NCBI GenBank assembly: GCA_900544795.1
Contig: UQWM01000013.1
Span: 1 to 63,475, forward strand
Direction of reading: 5' to 3'
DNA length: 63,475 nt
Source: an uncultured Phascolarctobacterium sp.
Lineage (GTDB): Bacteria; Bacillota; Negativicutes; Acidaminococcales; Acidaminococcaceae
A program made the translations under genes and the position numbers. Under the pieces are notes generated by a model. It was given only the letters and a program-made list of their open reading frames with translations, searched no databases and was not told the origin of the DNA. The number at the start of each line of letters is the position of its first letter. The first letter of the stretch is position 1. Shown piece by piece: positions 8,590 through 17,438 of the stretch.

Positions 8590-11500
8590 ATGGTTGCTTT
8601 ATATAGAGTGCCGCTGGGAACAACGGCCAGGAATTTTTTTGCTGAAGAAGCAGAACAAAATTATAAATATGACGAAGCACTGCTGGTACTGCCAAGCAGG
8701 CTTTTAGTAAATCACGCCCGTCAGGAAAGCAGGACGCAGGCAGTAAACTTTGAATATCTGCCCAATAAAATAGTATCGTTAAACAGACATTTATTGGCTT
8801 TGCCTAAAGACAGCAAGTTGGAAATGATCTCGCGCCGGACGCAGGAGCTTTTGGTGGCCGATTTATTGAGGCAGCTGGACAAGCTGCAAGGACTGCATTA
8901 TTTTACCGGGCTGGTAGAGAAGGAAGGTTTTGTGAAAGCGGTGACGGGCCTGTTAGGACAGCTTTCCCGCAGCGGCTCAACGCAGGAAGAGATAACCACC
9001 GCACTGATGGAATGGGAGGAACGCAACCCAGCTTATGTAATGAAGGATCGTGAAGTAGCCGCATTATATAATCTGTATCGTGATAAGCTGAAACAGCGCA
9101 ACTGGTATGATGTGGAGGGGCTTTACCGGCTGGCGATCGCTGTGCTGGAAAAGGAACAGGTGCGGCTGCCCTGGCAGCATTTATATTTCAGTGAATTTTA
9201 TCATTTTGACGCTTTGCAGCGCTTGCTATTAAAAGCCTTAAGCCGCCATTGTCAAATCAGCATCGGTTTGATGTACGAGCCTAAGCGACCGGAGATATTT
9301 GCCGCAGTAGAGCGCAGTTATGGCTATTTGAGCGGTTTTGCCGAGCTGCCGGATTGGCAGCCGCAGCAGGTTGGACGCAGACCGGCACTAGAGCATTTTG
9401 TTGTTGCTTTAGGTGCGGCAGGTAAGCTGCAGGCGGACGATAGTGATGGCGTGCTGCTGCTGGAAGCTGCCGATAAGGAAAGCGAACTACGGACAGTTGT
9501 GCGTTCTATAAAAGCGCAGCTACAGGCAGGCGCTGCTTACAACGATTTTTTGGTAGTAGTGCGCGATTTTAATACCTACAGCGGTATCCGTGCTATTTGC
9601 GATGAGTACGGAGTACCAGTGACCTTGCCACAAGCCGCGTCTTTAAGCGCGCAGCCGGTGTGCGAATTTTTACGTTTGCTTTTGACTGCTGCCTCAGGGG
9701 GCAGCGATGCCATAGCGGCTTACTGGCGCCTCTTAAAATGCGGTATAGCTAAGATAGTGTGGGGCTTTAACGGAGAAATGCTTAACGGGCTGAAGCAGAA
9801 ACGGTTCTACAGCCAGCTGTCCAAAGCCAGGCAGGACGTTTTAGAAATGGCTACTCCAGAGGAACTGGCGGATTTACAGCAGTTGGAACAGCTGCTGGAG
9901 TCAGTGCCGAAACGAGCCGCAGTGGCAGAATATGTTGGTTTATTTCAGCAACTGCTGCAGGAACTGGACTTGCCGCGTAAAGCAGGCGCCAGGTATATCG
10001 CGGGGCGGGCTGATTTATACCAGGTCAAGGATTTGACGGTGGCTGTGCAGCAGCTGCTGGAGGTGCTGGAGACCCTGCGTGAGGATTATAAAAACGGCGG
10101 ACTTGAAACTATGCCTTTAGCTGCGGCAGAGTTTTGCCGTCTGCTTTTAACGGCCTGCTCGGAACGGCAGGTGGTTTTGCAGGAAGCAGACAGCGGTGGT
10201 ATTTTGTTTGGTGAAGCCGCTAATTTACAGGGGCTGCTGTTTAAGCATGTTTATATTATGGGACTGCGCGAAGGGGAGTTCCCCCGCAGTAAAAACGAAA
10301 ACTGGATCTACAGTGACGGCGAGCGGGGTTATTTAAGCAGCGTTGGTGTGGAGCTGGATAATACCGCCTGCGCTTATGCCGAAGATAAGTTCTTTTTTGC
10401 CGCTGCTGCGGCTATGGCGACCGAGAGCCTGACCCTGAGCTGGTACAGCGACGATGCGGCAGGTGCTTCAGCTTATATCGAAGACGTGGAGCGGTTGTAC
10501 CTGCCGGGCACAGTTTCCAGGCAGCACATCGACCGCAAAGGCTGGCAGCAATCGCTGTCTGAACAGGAGCTGCAGTTAGGCCTGGCTCAGGCAGAACCTG
10601 GCCACGAGTGGCTGTTAAAGAGGTTAGGCAACGGTTGGACTTTGCGCAGCAGTATCGAAAAGCTGCGGGCCGAAGGCAGTGGCATCTATAAGGGAATGCT
10701 GCTCAATGACGAGCTGCGGCAAGCTGTGAATATGGCTGTTGGCGGTGAGTTCAGTGCGTCTAATTTAGAGACTTATGCCCAATGCTCCTTTAGATTTTTG
10801 CTGAGTTACGTTTGGAAGCAGCAGCAATATGAAGAGCTTACCGAAACGGTTGAGCCGACTGTCGAAGGCAATTTGCTGCACGATGTTTTAGCACGCTTTT
10901 TAGGGGAACATTTGCAGGAAAAATTAACTAAATACCCACAAACAGAGCTTTTGCATCAGCTTGATGACATTATGACGTCAGTTTGCGAAGAATATATTGC
11001 GAAAAATGCTATTGCTGTTACTGATTTTTGGCCATCCCAACAGCGGCGGCTTACTTTAGTGCTGCATCGTTGGTTGGAACGGGAACTGGCCTACCAGAAA
11101 GAGTGGGAGCCTTTTGTGCCAGTAAAGGTGGAGTGGGATTTTGGCCGCAGTGGCAGTACGCCGCTGGCGCTGGCCGTTAATGGCGGCAAGATCTATCTTA
11201 GTGGGCGGATTGACCGCATCGATAGCAATGGCAGTGGCCTGTTCGTGACTGATTATAAACGCAGCGTTACGCCGCCTGCCAGTGAACTGACGGTGGGATT
11301 AGACCTGCAGATGCCTGTCTATCTGCTGGCTTTGGCTGCCCTGGAGCGGCAAAGCCAGGTGCTTGGCGGTGGTTATTACTCACTCAAGGAAGGGAAGCGA
11401 AAAGGTGGATTTGCGCTGCAGGCACTTGGTAAAACGCCGTTTACTGCTAATAACAAGCCTTTCAGCGAAGCAGAGGACCAATGGCTGGCCTTTGCCGATT

Positions 11501-11655
11501 TTTGCCGTACTACGGTCAGAAACTACGTCGATATGCTGCATGAAGGCGTTTATCCGCCGGCTCCGCGCAAAAAATGCCCCGACTACTGCCCCGGTAAAGA
11601 TATTTGCCGGGAGTATGGCAGTTTGGTAACGGAAGGCGGTGAGGAGAATGTTTGA
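8590..11655 (+). CDS. addB: AddB subunit of the AddAB helicase-nuclease
   Basis: The 1021-residue protein fits AddB, the partner of AddA in double-strand break processing and Chi recognition. Its C-terminal third is a PD-(D/E)XK nuclease: GNLLHDVL, then GRIDRID and VTDYKR supply the acidic and lysine residues. One cysteine before the nuclease (AQCSFRF) and three at the end (CPDYCPGKDIC) form the four-Cys iron-sulfur staple known from AddB and Cas4. The N-terminus, where other AddB proteins have a Walker A loop, reads VPLGTTARNFF with no GKT, so nucleotide binding there is probably lost. ATG 8590 is preceded by GTGGAG. The gene overlaps addA, as in other Firmicutes. Confidence 0.9.
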   Translation: MVALYRVPLGTTARNFFAEEAEQNYKYDEALLVLPSRLLVNHARQESRTQAVNFEYLPNKIVSLNRHLLALPKDSKLEMISRRTQELLVADLLRQLDKLQGLHYFTGLVEKEGFVKAVTGLLGQLSRSGSTQEEITTALMEWEERNPAYVMKDREVAALYNLYRDKLKQRNWYDVEGLYRLAIAVLEKEQVRLPWQHLYFSEFYHFDALQRLLLKALSRHCQISIGLMYEPKRPEIFAAVERSYGYLSGFAELPDWQPQQVGRRPALEHFVVALGAAGKLQADDSDGVLLLEAADKESELRTVVRSIKAQLQAGAAYNDFLVVVRDFNTYSGIRAICDEYGVPVTLPQAASLSAQPVCEFLRLLLTAASGGSDAIAAYWRLLKCGIAKIVWGFNGEMLNGLKQKRFYSQLSKARQDVLEMATPEELADLQQLEQLLESVPKRAAVAEYVGLFQQLLQELDLPRKAGARYIAGRADLYQVKDLTVAVQQLLEVLETLREDYKNGGLETMPLAAAEFCRLLLTACSERQVVLQEADSGGILFGEAANLQGLLFKHVYIMGLREGEFPRSKNENWIYSDGERGYLSSVGVELDNTACAYAEDKFFFAAAAAMATESLTLSWYSDDAAGASAYIEDVERLYLPGTVSRQHIDRKGWQQSLSEQELQLGLAQAEPGHEWLLKRLGNGWTLRSSIEKLRAEGSGIYKGMLLNDELRQAVNMAVGGEFSASNLETYAQCSFRFLLSYVWKQQQYEELTETVEPTVEGNLLHDVLARFLGEHLQEKLTKYPQTELLHQLDDIMTSVCEEYIAKNAIAVTDFWPSQQRRLTLVLHRWLERELAYQKEWEPFVPVKVEWDFGRSGSTPLALAVNGGKIYLSGRIDRIDSNGSGLFVTDYKRSVTPPASELTVGLDLQMPVYLLALAALERQSQVLGGGYYSLKEGKRKGGFALQALGKTPFTANNKPFSEAEDQWLAFADFCRTTVRNYVDMLHEGVYPPAPRKKCPDYCPGKDICREYGSLVTEGGEENV

Positions 11656-14600
11656 TTTTACTAAAGCGCAGCAGGAAGCTATCAGCACCCTGGATAAAAA
11701 CGTCTCCGTTTCTGCCGGTGCGGGCAGCGGTAAGACGAGAGTGCTGGTCGAGCGGTTTATTAATATTTTAATGCAAAGCCTTTATCAGGAAGACAGGCAG
11801 ATAACTGCCGCCGATATTTTGGCTATTACTTTTACCCGCAAAGCGGCGGGTGAGATGAAAGAGCGCATACGCAGGCGCTTGGCTGAGCTGGAGCAGGAGG
11901 ATGCTTTAAACGCTGCTTTTTGGCGGCAGCAGCTGGCTGCTTTGGAACAGGCGCGCATCAATACTATCCATGGCTTTTGCAATAGCCTGCTCAAAGAAAA
12001 CCCTGTAGAGGCGGGGCTGGACCCTGCTTTTCAGGTAGCGGAAGAAGTGGAAATGGACGAATTCTTGCTGCGGACGGTACAGCAGTTCGTCAAACAGGGG
12101 CTGCGCCGCAACGACAGCAATATACAGCGTCTGGCAGATACATATACGGCGTCAGCATTAGTGCAGCAGTTGCTGTTAGTGCTGCCCAAGCTGGAAAATA
12201 TCTTGGCTGCCGGCGATCTTTCGGTGCCTTACGTAGCATCTGCGGCTGTAGCCGATGATTTACAGGATACGCTGCAAAGCCTGCTGTATGAATTGGACGA
12301 CGGTAGGGAAAGCATTAAAGCAGCGGGCCACAGGAAGAAGCTTGACCTTCTGAGCGAGCATCTGCCGGAGCTTTTAGCGGCAGCCGCACAAAGTAGTGAA
12401 CCGGAAAATATGGCCCTGTTAGACCTTTATGTAGGCAGTCTGGCTGCTACCAGCAGCGACAAGACCACAGTCAAGGCCGCCAAAGAGATATTGCAGAAGC
12501 TGCATCTGCTGGCTGCCGACAAGGCTGCTTTAGAGCTGGTTCCGTGCTGGCAGCAGGTGCTGGCCGATTGTGCCGTGTATCTGCGTGAGCAGCAGGACTT
12601 AAACAATATGCTGGGTTTTGACGATTTGGAAAGCCGAGCGTTGGCGCTTTTAGAACATAACCAGCAGGTCTGCCGTAAAAATGGCAGCCGCTATCAATAC
12701 ATTATGGTAGATGAATTTCAGGATACCAACGAACGCCAGCGGCAGCTGGTGTATTTGCTGTGCGGCGGTGCTAAAGAGCAGCTGCTTGGCCATAAATTGT
12801 TTGTGGTCGGTGACGCCAAACAGTCTATTTACCGTTTCCGTGGCGCCGACGTTAGCGTTTTTGCCCGCGTGCGGCGCGATATTGCCGCTACAGGCGGTAG
12901 TAATATCGTTTTAGATGATAACTTCCGTACAGTGGATAAAGTGCTGGATCTGTGCAATTTAGCCTTTGCTGTTTTATTGGGCGAAGATAGCAGGCAGGAT
13001 GTTTATTTTGAAGCGCTGAACGCGAACCGGGCTACTGACCTGCTGCCGGAAATGCTGGCTGTAGCATATGATAAGGACAGCAAAAGCAAACGCCGTGAGG
13101 CAGAGGCCGCTGTTGTAGCCCAAAGAATGCTGGAGCTGCATTTAAAGGAACAGATACCCTACGAGGATATGGTGCTGTTGCTGAGTGCCTTGACGACGGC
13201 GAAGACCTTTGCCACTGCACTGCAGCAGATAGGAGTGCCTTATACTATCGTCGATGGTAAGGGCTTTTACGAACGGCAGGAGATCATAGACCTGCTCAAT
13301 CTGCTGATCTTTTTGGAAGACAGCAGCCGCAGTCTGGAATTGGCTGGCGTACTGCGAGCACCTTATTTTGCCATTGATGACGAAAGCCTGACGGCATTAT
13401 TTTTAAAGCTGGAGGCACGCAAAGAAGAAAAGCTTACCCTGTGGCAGCTGCTGCAGGAAGCGGCTTTACCCGGGCTTATCGACCATACAAGGCAGCAGGA
13501 GCTGCGGCGTACAGTAGTGGTGTTACAAAAGCTGCGCCAATGTGCTGCTGTGATGCCGCTGCCCGAATTATTGCATGATATCGTTGAACGCCTACAGCTG
13601 GAGCCGCTGCTTGCGGCACAGGAATTTGGGATGGAGAAACTGGCTAATCTTAAAAAACTGGTGGCACTGGCGGAGGCGTTCACTATTGAAAAGCATGGTA
13701 CCTTAGCCGATTACCTGCTGCATTTGCAGCAGCTGCGTGCAGCAGGAGCCAGAGAAGCTGCCGCTGCTGATATGGCAGGCAGCGCCGCTGTAACGATCAT
13801 GACGATCCATAAATCTAAAGGCCTGGAATTTCCGGTAGTATTTGTCCCGGCGCTGGATGCCAGAGGCAAAGGTGATACGGATATGCTACGCTTTAATGAA
13901 GCTGTTGGCCTGGGTATCAAAGTTGAGCTGGGCGGCGAATTACAGGATACCAGCGTTATGACCCAGATCAAGGAAATCGAAAAAAATTTGAACGCTGCCG
14001 AAAAGCAGCGCCAACTGTATGTTGCCATGACCAGAGCGCAAGACAGATTGATACTGTCGGGCACCTATGACAGCGGCAGTAAAAGTAAAAGTGAAACCTG
14101 GTTCAGCAGTCTGCGCGGTATTTTGCAGGATTATGACCAGTTGCTGCTGCGCGAATATAATGCGACGGAAGTGGAAGCAACAGGCTGTGCTACTGCTGTG
14201 ATAAAAAAAGAGCAGCTGCCACTGGAGCTCCTGGAACGGGTGAAGCCACTGCCTGAGTTTGGTTTAGGCTGGCAGCGCAGTTTGTCGCCAACGGCACTGC
14301 AGACGTACCTTAACTGCCAGCGTAGTTATTATTACAAATATATTTTGCAGATGCCTGCTTATGAGAATGCTGCGGAAGCTATAGCTGGCGGCAGTGACCT
14401 GCCGGCAGATTTACGGGGAACTGTGATCCATAAGGCTTTGGAGCTGCTGCTAAATGGCTATGGAGCGGAAGAAGCTTTTGCTGCCGCTCTGCAAAGTACT
14501 AAAGTGCAGGTTGATACTGCTAAAACGAAAGCCATGTATTTAGCCTATCTAAGCAGCGAGTTGTACAAAAAACGTTTGGGAACCGAACAAAAGGCCGAGG

Positions 14601-15013
14601 TCAGTTTTAGCCTGCCGCTGCTGGCTGATTATGGCATCAAGGCGGTATTCAGCGGCTATATCGATTGCACTGTTTATAACGGTGACGGAACGCTGACGGT
14701 TATCGACTACAAAACAGGCCAGCCACCGGAGGCAGCCGAGCCGCGGCAGGGTTATATTTATCAGCTGGCTTTATATAAGCAGGCTGCAGCCCTGATATGG
14801 CAGCTTCCTGTCAAGGAAGCCGAACTGCACTTTTTGCAGAACAATTCCTGTTGGCAGCTGCCGCAGGATGGAGAAGGAACACTGCAGGCGGCGTCAGAGT
14901 TATGCCGAGAGATATTTACCAAGCGTGAAGAGGTAGAGTTTACAGTTCATACTGCTTATTGCAGAAAGTGCCCCTTCGCATATTTCTGTCCTCAAAAAAA
15001 TACAAACATTTAG
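11648..15013 (+). CDS. addA: AddA subunit, UvrD-type helicase and nuclease
   Basis: The 1121-residue protein is a superfamily 1A helicase with a C-terminal PD-(D/E)XK nuclease. Helicase motifs are Walker A SAGAGSGKTRVLVERF near residue 25, AITFTRKAA, a DEFQDTNERQ Walker B, GDAKQSIYRFRGAD, DDNFRT and YVAMTRAQDRL. The nuclease shows GTVIHKALELL and VIDYKTGQ. Unusually, it also has CQRSYYY before the nuclease and CRKCPFAYFC at the very end, the same four-Cys layout as an AddB-type iron-sulfur staple. ATG 11648 overlaps the addB stop by 8 bases; an in-frame GTG at 11639 is an alternative. AddAB resects DNA ends for RecA loading. Confidence 0.93.
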   Translation: MFDFTKAQQEAISTLDKNVSVSAGAGSGKTRVLVERFINILMQSLYQEDRQITAADILAITFTRKAAGEMKERIRRRLAELEQEDALNAAFWRQQLAALEQARINTIHGFCNSLLKENPVEAGLDPAFQVAEEVEMDEFLLRTVQQFVKQGLRRNDSNIQRLADTYTASALVQQLLLVLPKLENILAAGDLSVPYVASAAVADDLQDTLQSLLYELDDGRESIKAAGHRKKLDLLSEHLPELLAAAAQSSEPENMALLDLYVGSLAATSSDKTTVKAAKEILQKLHLLAADKAALELVPCWQQVLADCAVYLREQQDLNNMLGFDDLESRALALLEHNQQVCRKNGSRYQYIMVDEFQDTNERQRQLVYLLCGGAKEQLLGHKLFVVGDAKQSIYRFRGADVSVFARVRRDIAATGGSNIVLDDNFRTVDKVLDLCNLAFAVLLGEDSRQDVYFEALNANRATDLLPEMLAVAYDKDSKSKRREAEAAVVAQRMLELHLKEQIPYEDMVLLLSALTTAKTFATALQQIGVPYTIVDGKGFYERQEIIDLLNLLIFLEDSSRSLELAGVLRAPYFAIDDESLTALFLKLEARKEEKLTLWQLLQEAALPGLIDHTRQQELRRTVVVLQKLRQCAAVMPLPELLHDIVERLQLEPLLAAQEFGMEKLANLKKLVALAEAFTIEKHGTLADYLLHLQQLRAAGAREAAAADMAGSAAVTIMTIHKSKGLEFPVVFVPALDARGKGDTDMLRFNEAVGLGIKVELGGELQDTSVMTQIKEIEKNLNAAEKQRQLYVAMTRAQDRLILSGTYDSGSKSKSETWFSSLRGILQDYDQLLLREYNATEVEATGCATAVIKKEQLPLELLERVKPLPEFGLGWQRSLSPTALQTYLNCQRSYYYKYILQMPAYENAAEAIAGGSDLPADLRGTVIHKALELLLNGYGAEEAFAAALQSTKVQVDTAKTKAMYLAYLSSELYKKRLGTEQKAEVSFSLPLLADYGIKAVFSGYIDCTVYNGDGTLTVIDYKTGQPPEAAEPRQGYIYQLALYKQAAALIWQLPVKEAELHFLQNNSCWQLPQDGEGTLQAASELCREIFTKREEVEFTVHTAYCRKCPFAYFCPQKNTNI

Positions 15014-15021
15014 ATAAAAGT

Positions 15022-15051
15022 AAAACACCTATTTTATATAGGTGTTTTTTT
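15022..15051 (+). terminator. terminator after addA
   Basis: ACACCTAT (15025-15032) pairs with ATAGGTGT (15038-15045), extended by A-T pairs, and is followed by a run of T. It ends addBA. Confidence 0.85.
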
Positions 15052-15455
15052 ATTAACTGAAGCAGCTTAAATTTAATATTGGTAGTCGTTAAAGAAGCAG
15101 AAGGATGGCGATAAATATAGTATTTTTAATAATCCTATACAGTTGTACCTATAAATCACAAACATTCCTTATACTTAACAAGAAGAGTGAAATATCACAA
15201 TAAGTTAAACAGAAAATTAATTATGTAAATAAAGATATCTTGCACATTGAAAACAAATATGTTATTATACCTAAAAATATCCTTGAAGGAAAATAAAACT
15301 TCAAAAAGACAAACTTTTTTCAATAATATGAATTAAAATTTACAAGTTATAAATTATTGCGATAGAATGAACTATGTAAAAATACATGACCAGGTTGGTT
15401 TATTTTAAAAAAGCAACAGACGGGTGTCCTAAAAGTAAGTTGAATCACGCTAAAA
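15052..15455. other. AT-rich intergenic stretch
   Basis: About 400 AT-rich bases without a convincing gene. A 32-codon frame at 15105-15203 would give a small peptide with a hydrophobic start (INIVFLIILYSC), but AAGG touches its ATG, so I do not call it. A possible promoter sits at 15240-15268. Confidence 0.4.
15240..15268 (+). promoter_or_regulatory. candidate promoter for the small-gene island
   Basis: TTGCAC (15240-15245), 17 bases, then TATTAT (15263-15268). The -10 box matches 5 of 6, the -35 box 3 of 6. It would transcribe toward the small zinc-ribbon gene with a leader of about 180 bases or more. Confidence 0.3.
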
Positions 15456-15617
15456 ATGGTGTTCTTTAATTGGTACCCCGATGAATATACAAGCTTAGAG
15501 AGCAAAGCAAGGGAGTGATACAGTGAAAATTCCATTGAATTAGACTCAGACCGATCAAAATATTCTGAGTTTGGAGTGATCTGCTATGGAGTAAAAAGAA
15601 ATTATGAATACTATTGA
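15456..15617 (+). pseudogene. stop-interrupted small ORF, possibly a phage-type remnant
   Basis: From ATG 15456 the frame encodes MVFFNWYPDEYTSLESKARE, meets TGA at 15516, and then stays open for 32 more codons (including SKYSEFGVICYGVKRNYEYY) up to TGA 15615. The second half looks protein-like, and its stop overlaps the start of the next small gene by 14 bases, a tight junction typical of phage and other small-gene clusters. I therefore suspect a 53-residue protein broken by one nonsense codon, but the similarity to phage proteins is an impression only. A 7-base inverted repeat (ACTCAGA 15544-15550, TCTGAGT 15564-15570) lies inside it. Confidence 0.3.
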
Positions 15618-15783
15618 AACAAAAGCTAAAAGCATTGTCGGTTCTTTGGTTATGATTTGCCCGGTCTGCGGCAAAGAGTTTGTTTGTAATAAGGCTCACC
15701 ACGTATACACAGCTTTAATAAAAAGAAAACGCTACTACTATTGCAGGTACTCCTGCTTCAAAAACAGGCCAGGCACCAAATAA
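15604..15783 (+). CDS. small zinc-ribbon protein, 59 residues
   Basis: This is a short basic protein, too small for usual gene length cut-offs. It has CPVCGKEFVC from residue 19 (a CX2C knuckle plus one more Cys), a HH pair near residue 32 and a CRYSC second knuckle near residue 47, separated by an ALIKRKRYYY stretch. This spacing fits a zinc ribbon or knuckle. Similar small Cys-rich proteins are common in prophages, but I cannot name a family. An in-frame TAA at 15592 fixes ATG 15604 as the first possible start. A good terminator lies 56 bases behind the stop, which supports a transcribed unit. The surrounding DNA is clearly more AT-rich than the neighbouring genes. Confidence 0.6.
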   Translation: MNTIETKAKSIVGSLVMICPVCGKEFVCNKAHHVYTALIKRKRYYYCRYSCFKNRPGTK

Positions 15784-15838
15784 TTTGCTGTATTGATTTT
15801 GCTAATTAACATGAAAATGTTTTAGGAGATATATATTT

Positions 15839-15868
15839 CCCCGACTAATTATATAGTCGGGGCTTTTA
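15839..15868 (+). terminator. terminator after the zinc-ribbon gene
   Basis: CCCCGACTA (15839-15847) pairs perfectly with TAGTCGGGG (15854-15862), followed by CTTTTAATTT. The stem is strong and the T-run short. Confidence 0.75.
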
Positions 15869-15904
15869 ATTTGTTGAAGTTTTAAAGTGTGAAAGACTCT
15901 AAGA

Positions 15905-15940
15905 ACAGTAAGGCTCAGGCAGAGCTTTGCTGTTTTTTTA
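15905..15940 (+). terminator. second, tandem terminator
   Basis: ACAGTAAGGCTC (15905-15916) pairs with GAGCTTTGCTGT (15922-15933) over 12 positions with two G-T wobbles and runs into seven T residues. With the preceding hairpin it insulates the ABC operon from the island. Confidence 0.8.
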
Positions 15941-16064
15941 CTTTTATTGAACATATTTTTACAACAAACTTTACAAACCTTTAACAAGAAGCGCATTTAG
16001 ATTTAATCAAAGTCCGATATCATACATAACAGAGCTCGGAACTAAAAATGTGGAGGGTATGAAG

Positions 16065-17369
16065 ATGATTAAAAAGAAAATCGCAGGTGTGCTTTTAGCA
16101 GCGGCCAGTATGATGGTTTTTACCGGCTGCGGCAGTGATAACCAGACTAAGGGCAGTGCGGAGAAAAAAGTGCAGATCGAATATTGGCATGTAGCTTCCG
16201 AAAGCTTCGGTGGCGCAACTGTTAAAGAGCTTGTAGCAGACTTTAACGCTAAAAATCCCAATATACAGGTCGTTGAAAAATATAATCCCGATATGTATAA
16301 AGGCCTTACCCAGAACCTGCAGGCTGCTATTGCTTCCGGCAAGAATCCCGACGTTGTGCAAATGGGCTGGTCCTATCTGAACTATGCGGCCGAGAATCTT
16401 AAATATACTGACCTGCAATCGACTATCGATAAACAGGCTCCGGCAGACAAAAACTTTTTGCAGGATAATTATCTGCCCAACGTTTTAGCTTTGGCGCAGA
16501 CAGACGACGGTAAACAGATCGGTATCCCGTACTCTATCAGCGTACCGGTACTGTTTTATAACCCGGAGATATTTATCGCGGCAGGACTTGATCCCAATAA
16601 CCCGCCTAAAACCTGGAACGAGGTGGTGAGTGCTGCCAAACAAATTAAAGAGAAGACCGGAACGATGGGCTTCTTTATGCAGGAATATGCTGATAACTGG
16701 ACCCAGCAGGCTATTATTGAATCAAATGGCGGCTCGATGCTGAAAAATGCAGGTGGCAAAGTGCAGGCCGGCTTCGATACCCCAGAAGCAGCTGAAGCTT
16801 ACCAACTGCTTGCTGATATGGTCAAAGACGGTGTTGGTTTACATGCTACCAACGAAGAAGGCTTCCAGGCCTATCTGGCCGGCAAACTGGGTATGGTTTG
16901 TACTACCATCGGTAAACGTGCCAACTTTGAAAAAAGTGCCAAGTTCAACGTTATGGCAGCGCCTTTCCCTCAATTTGAGGGCAAAGAACTAAAAGTTCCG
17001 GCAGGCGGAAACTTCCTGATGCTCTTCTCCAAAGATGCCGATAAACAAAAAGCGGCCTGGGAATTTATCAAATACATCGAATCTCCCGAAGCTCTGGCTA
17101 AATGGAGTACCGGTACTGGTTATCTGCCGCCACGCAAAGGCATTGCCGAAGATCCTAACGGCTTCAAAAAGATGATCGAAGAAAATAAAAACATTCAGGT
17201 CGCTCTGTCCACTATGCCTAACTTGGTAAAATGGGCCAGCTTCCCCGGCGCTAACGGCTTGCAGGCAGAACAAATGCTGATCGATGCCCGTGACATCATT
17301 TTGAGCGGTAAAGAAACTGCTGCTCAGGCACTTCACGAAACGGCCGAAAAGATCAATAACTTACTGTAA
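16065..17369 (+). CDS. ABC importer solute-binding lipoprotein, UgpB/MalE type
   Basis: The 434-residue product starts with a lipoprotein signal (MIKKKIAGVLLAAASMMVFT) ending in a VFTGC lipobox, so it should be lipid-anchored outside the inner membrane. The mature part is a family 1 solute-binding protein: IEYWHVAS at the start, IGIPYSISVPVLFYNPEIF in the hinge region, GGSMLKNAGG, and PAGGNFLMLFSKDADKQKAAWEFIKYI near the end. Members bind oligosaccharides, sugar alcohols or glycerol phosphate; the ligand cannot be told. ATG 16065 is chosen since GGAGGG lies 7 bases upstream; the in-frame GTG 16050 lacks a site. It heads an operon with two permeases, an ATPase and a TIM-barrel enzyme. Confidence 0.9.
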   Translation: MIKKKIAGVLLAAASMMVFTGCGSDNQTKGSAEKKVQIEYWHVASESFGGATVKELVADFNAKNPNIQVVEKYNPDMYKGLTQNLQAAIASGKNPDVVQMGWSYLNYAAENLKYTDLQSTIDKQAPADKNFLQDNYLPNVLALAQTDDGKQIGIPYSISVPVLFYNPEIFIAAGLDPNNPPKTWNEVVSAAKQIKEKTGTMGFFMQEYADNWTQQAIIESNGGSMLKNAGGKVQAGFDTPEAAEAYQLLADMVKDGVGLHATNEEGFQAYLAGKLGMVCTTIGKRANFEKSAKFNVMAAPFPQFEGKELKVPAGGNFLMLFSKDADKQKAAWEFIKYIESPEALAKWSTGTGYLPPRKGIAEDPNGFKKMIEENKNIQVALSTMPNLVKWASFPGANGLQAEQMLIDARDIILSGKETAAQALHETAEKINNLL

Positions 17370-17387
17370 TAAAAGCGTTTGTACCAA

Positions 17388-17420
17388 TCAGGATGCTGCC
17401 CCGGGCGGCATCCTGATTTT
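17388..17420 (+). terminator. intercistronic hairpin between binding protein and permease
   Basis: TCAGGATGC (17388-17396) pairs with GCATCCTGA (17408-17416), extended inward by GCC/GGC, and is followed by TTTT. It lies between the binding-protein stop and the permease ribosome-binding site. Such hairpins commonly protect the binding-protein mRNA or terminate part of the transcripts, so that the binding protein is made in excess. Confidence 0.75.
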
Positions 17421-17438
17421 TACCAAAGGAGAGTAGTT

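Noticed and set aside
15105..15203. 32-codon hydrophobic peptide, possible toxin-like
   Set aside because: AAGG directly touches the ATG, no antitoxin-like RNA or promoter is seen, and AT-rich DNA easily gives hydrophobic codons.
15466..15702. 78-codon minus-strand frame in the AT-rich island
   Set aside because: It overlaps the better supported plus-strand zinc-ribbon gene and has no ribosome-binding site.
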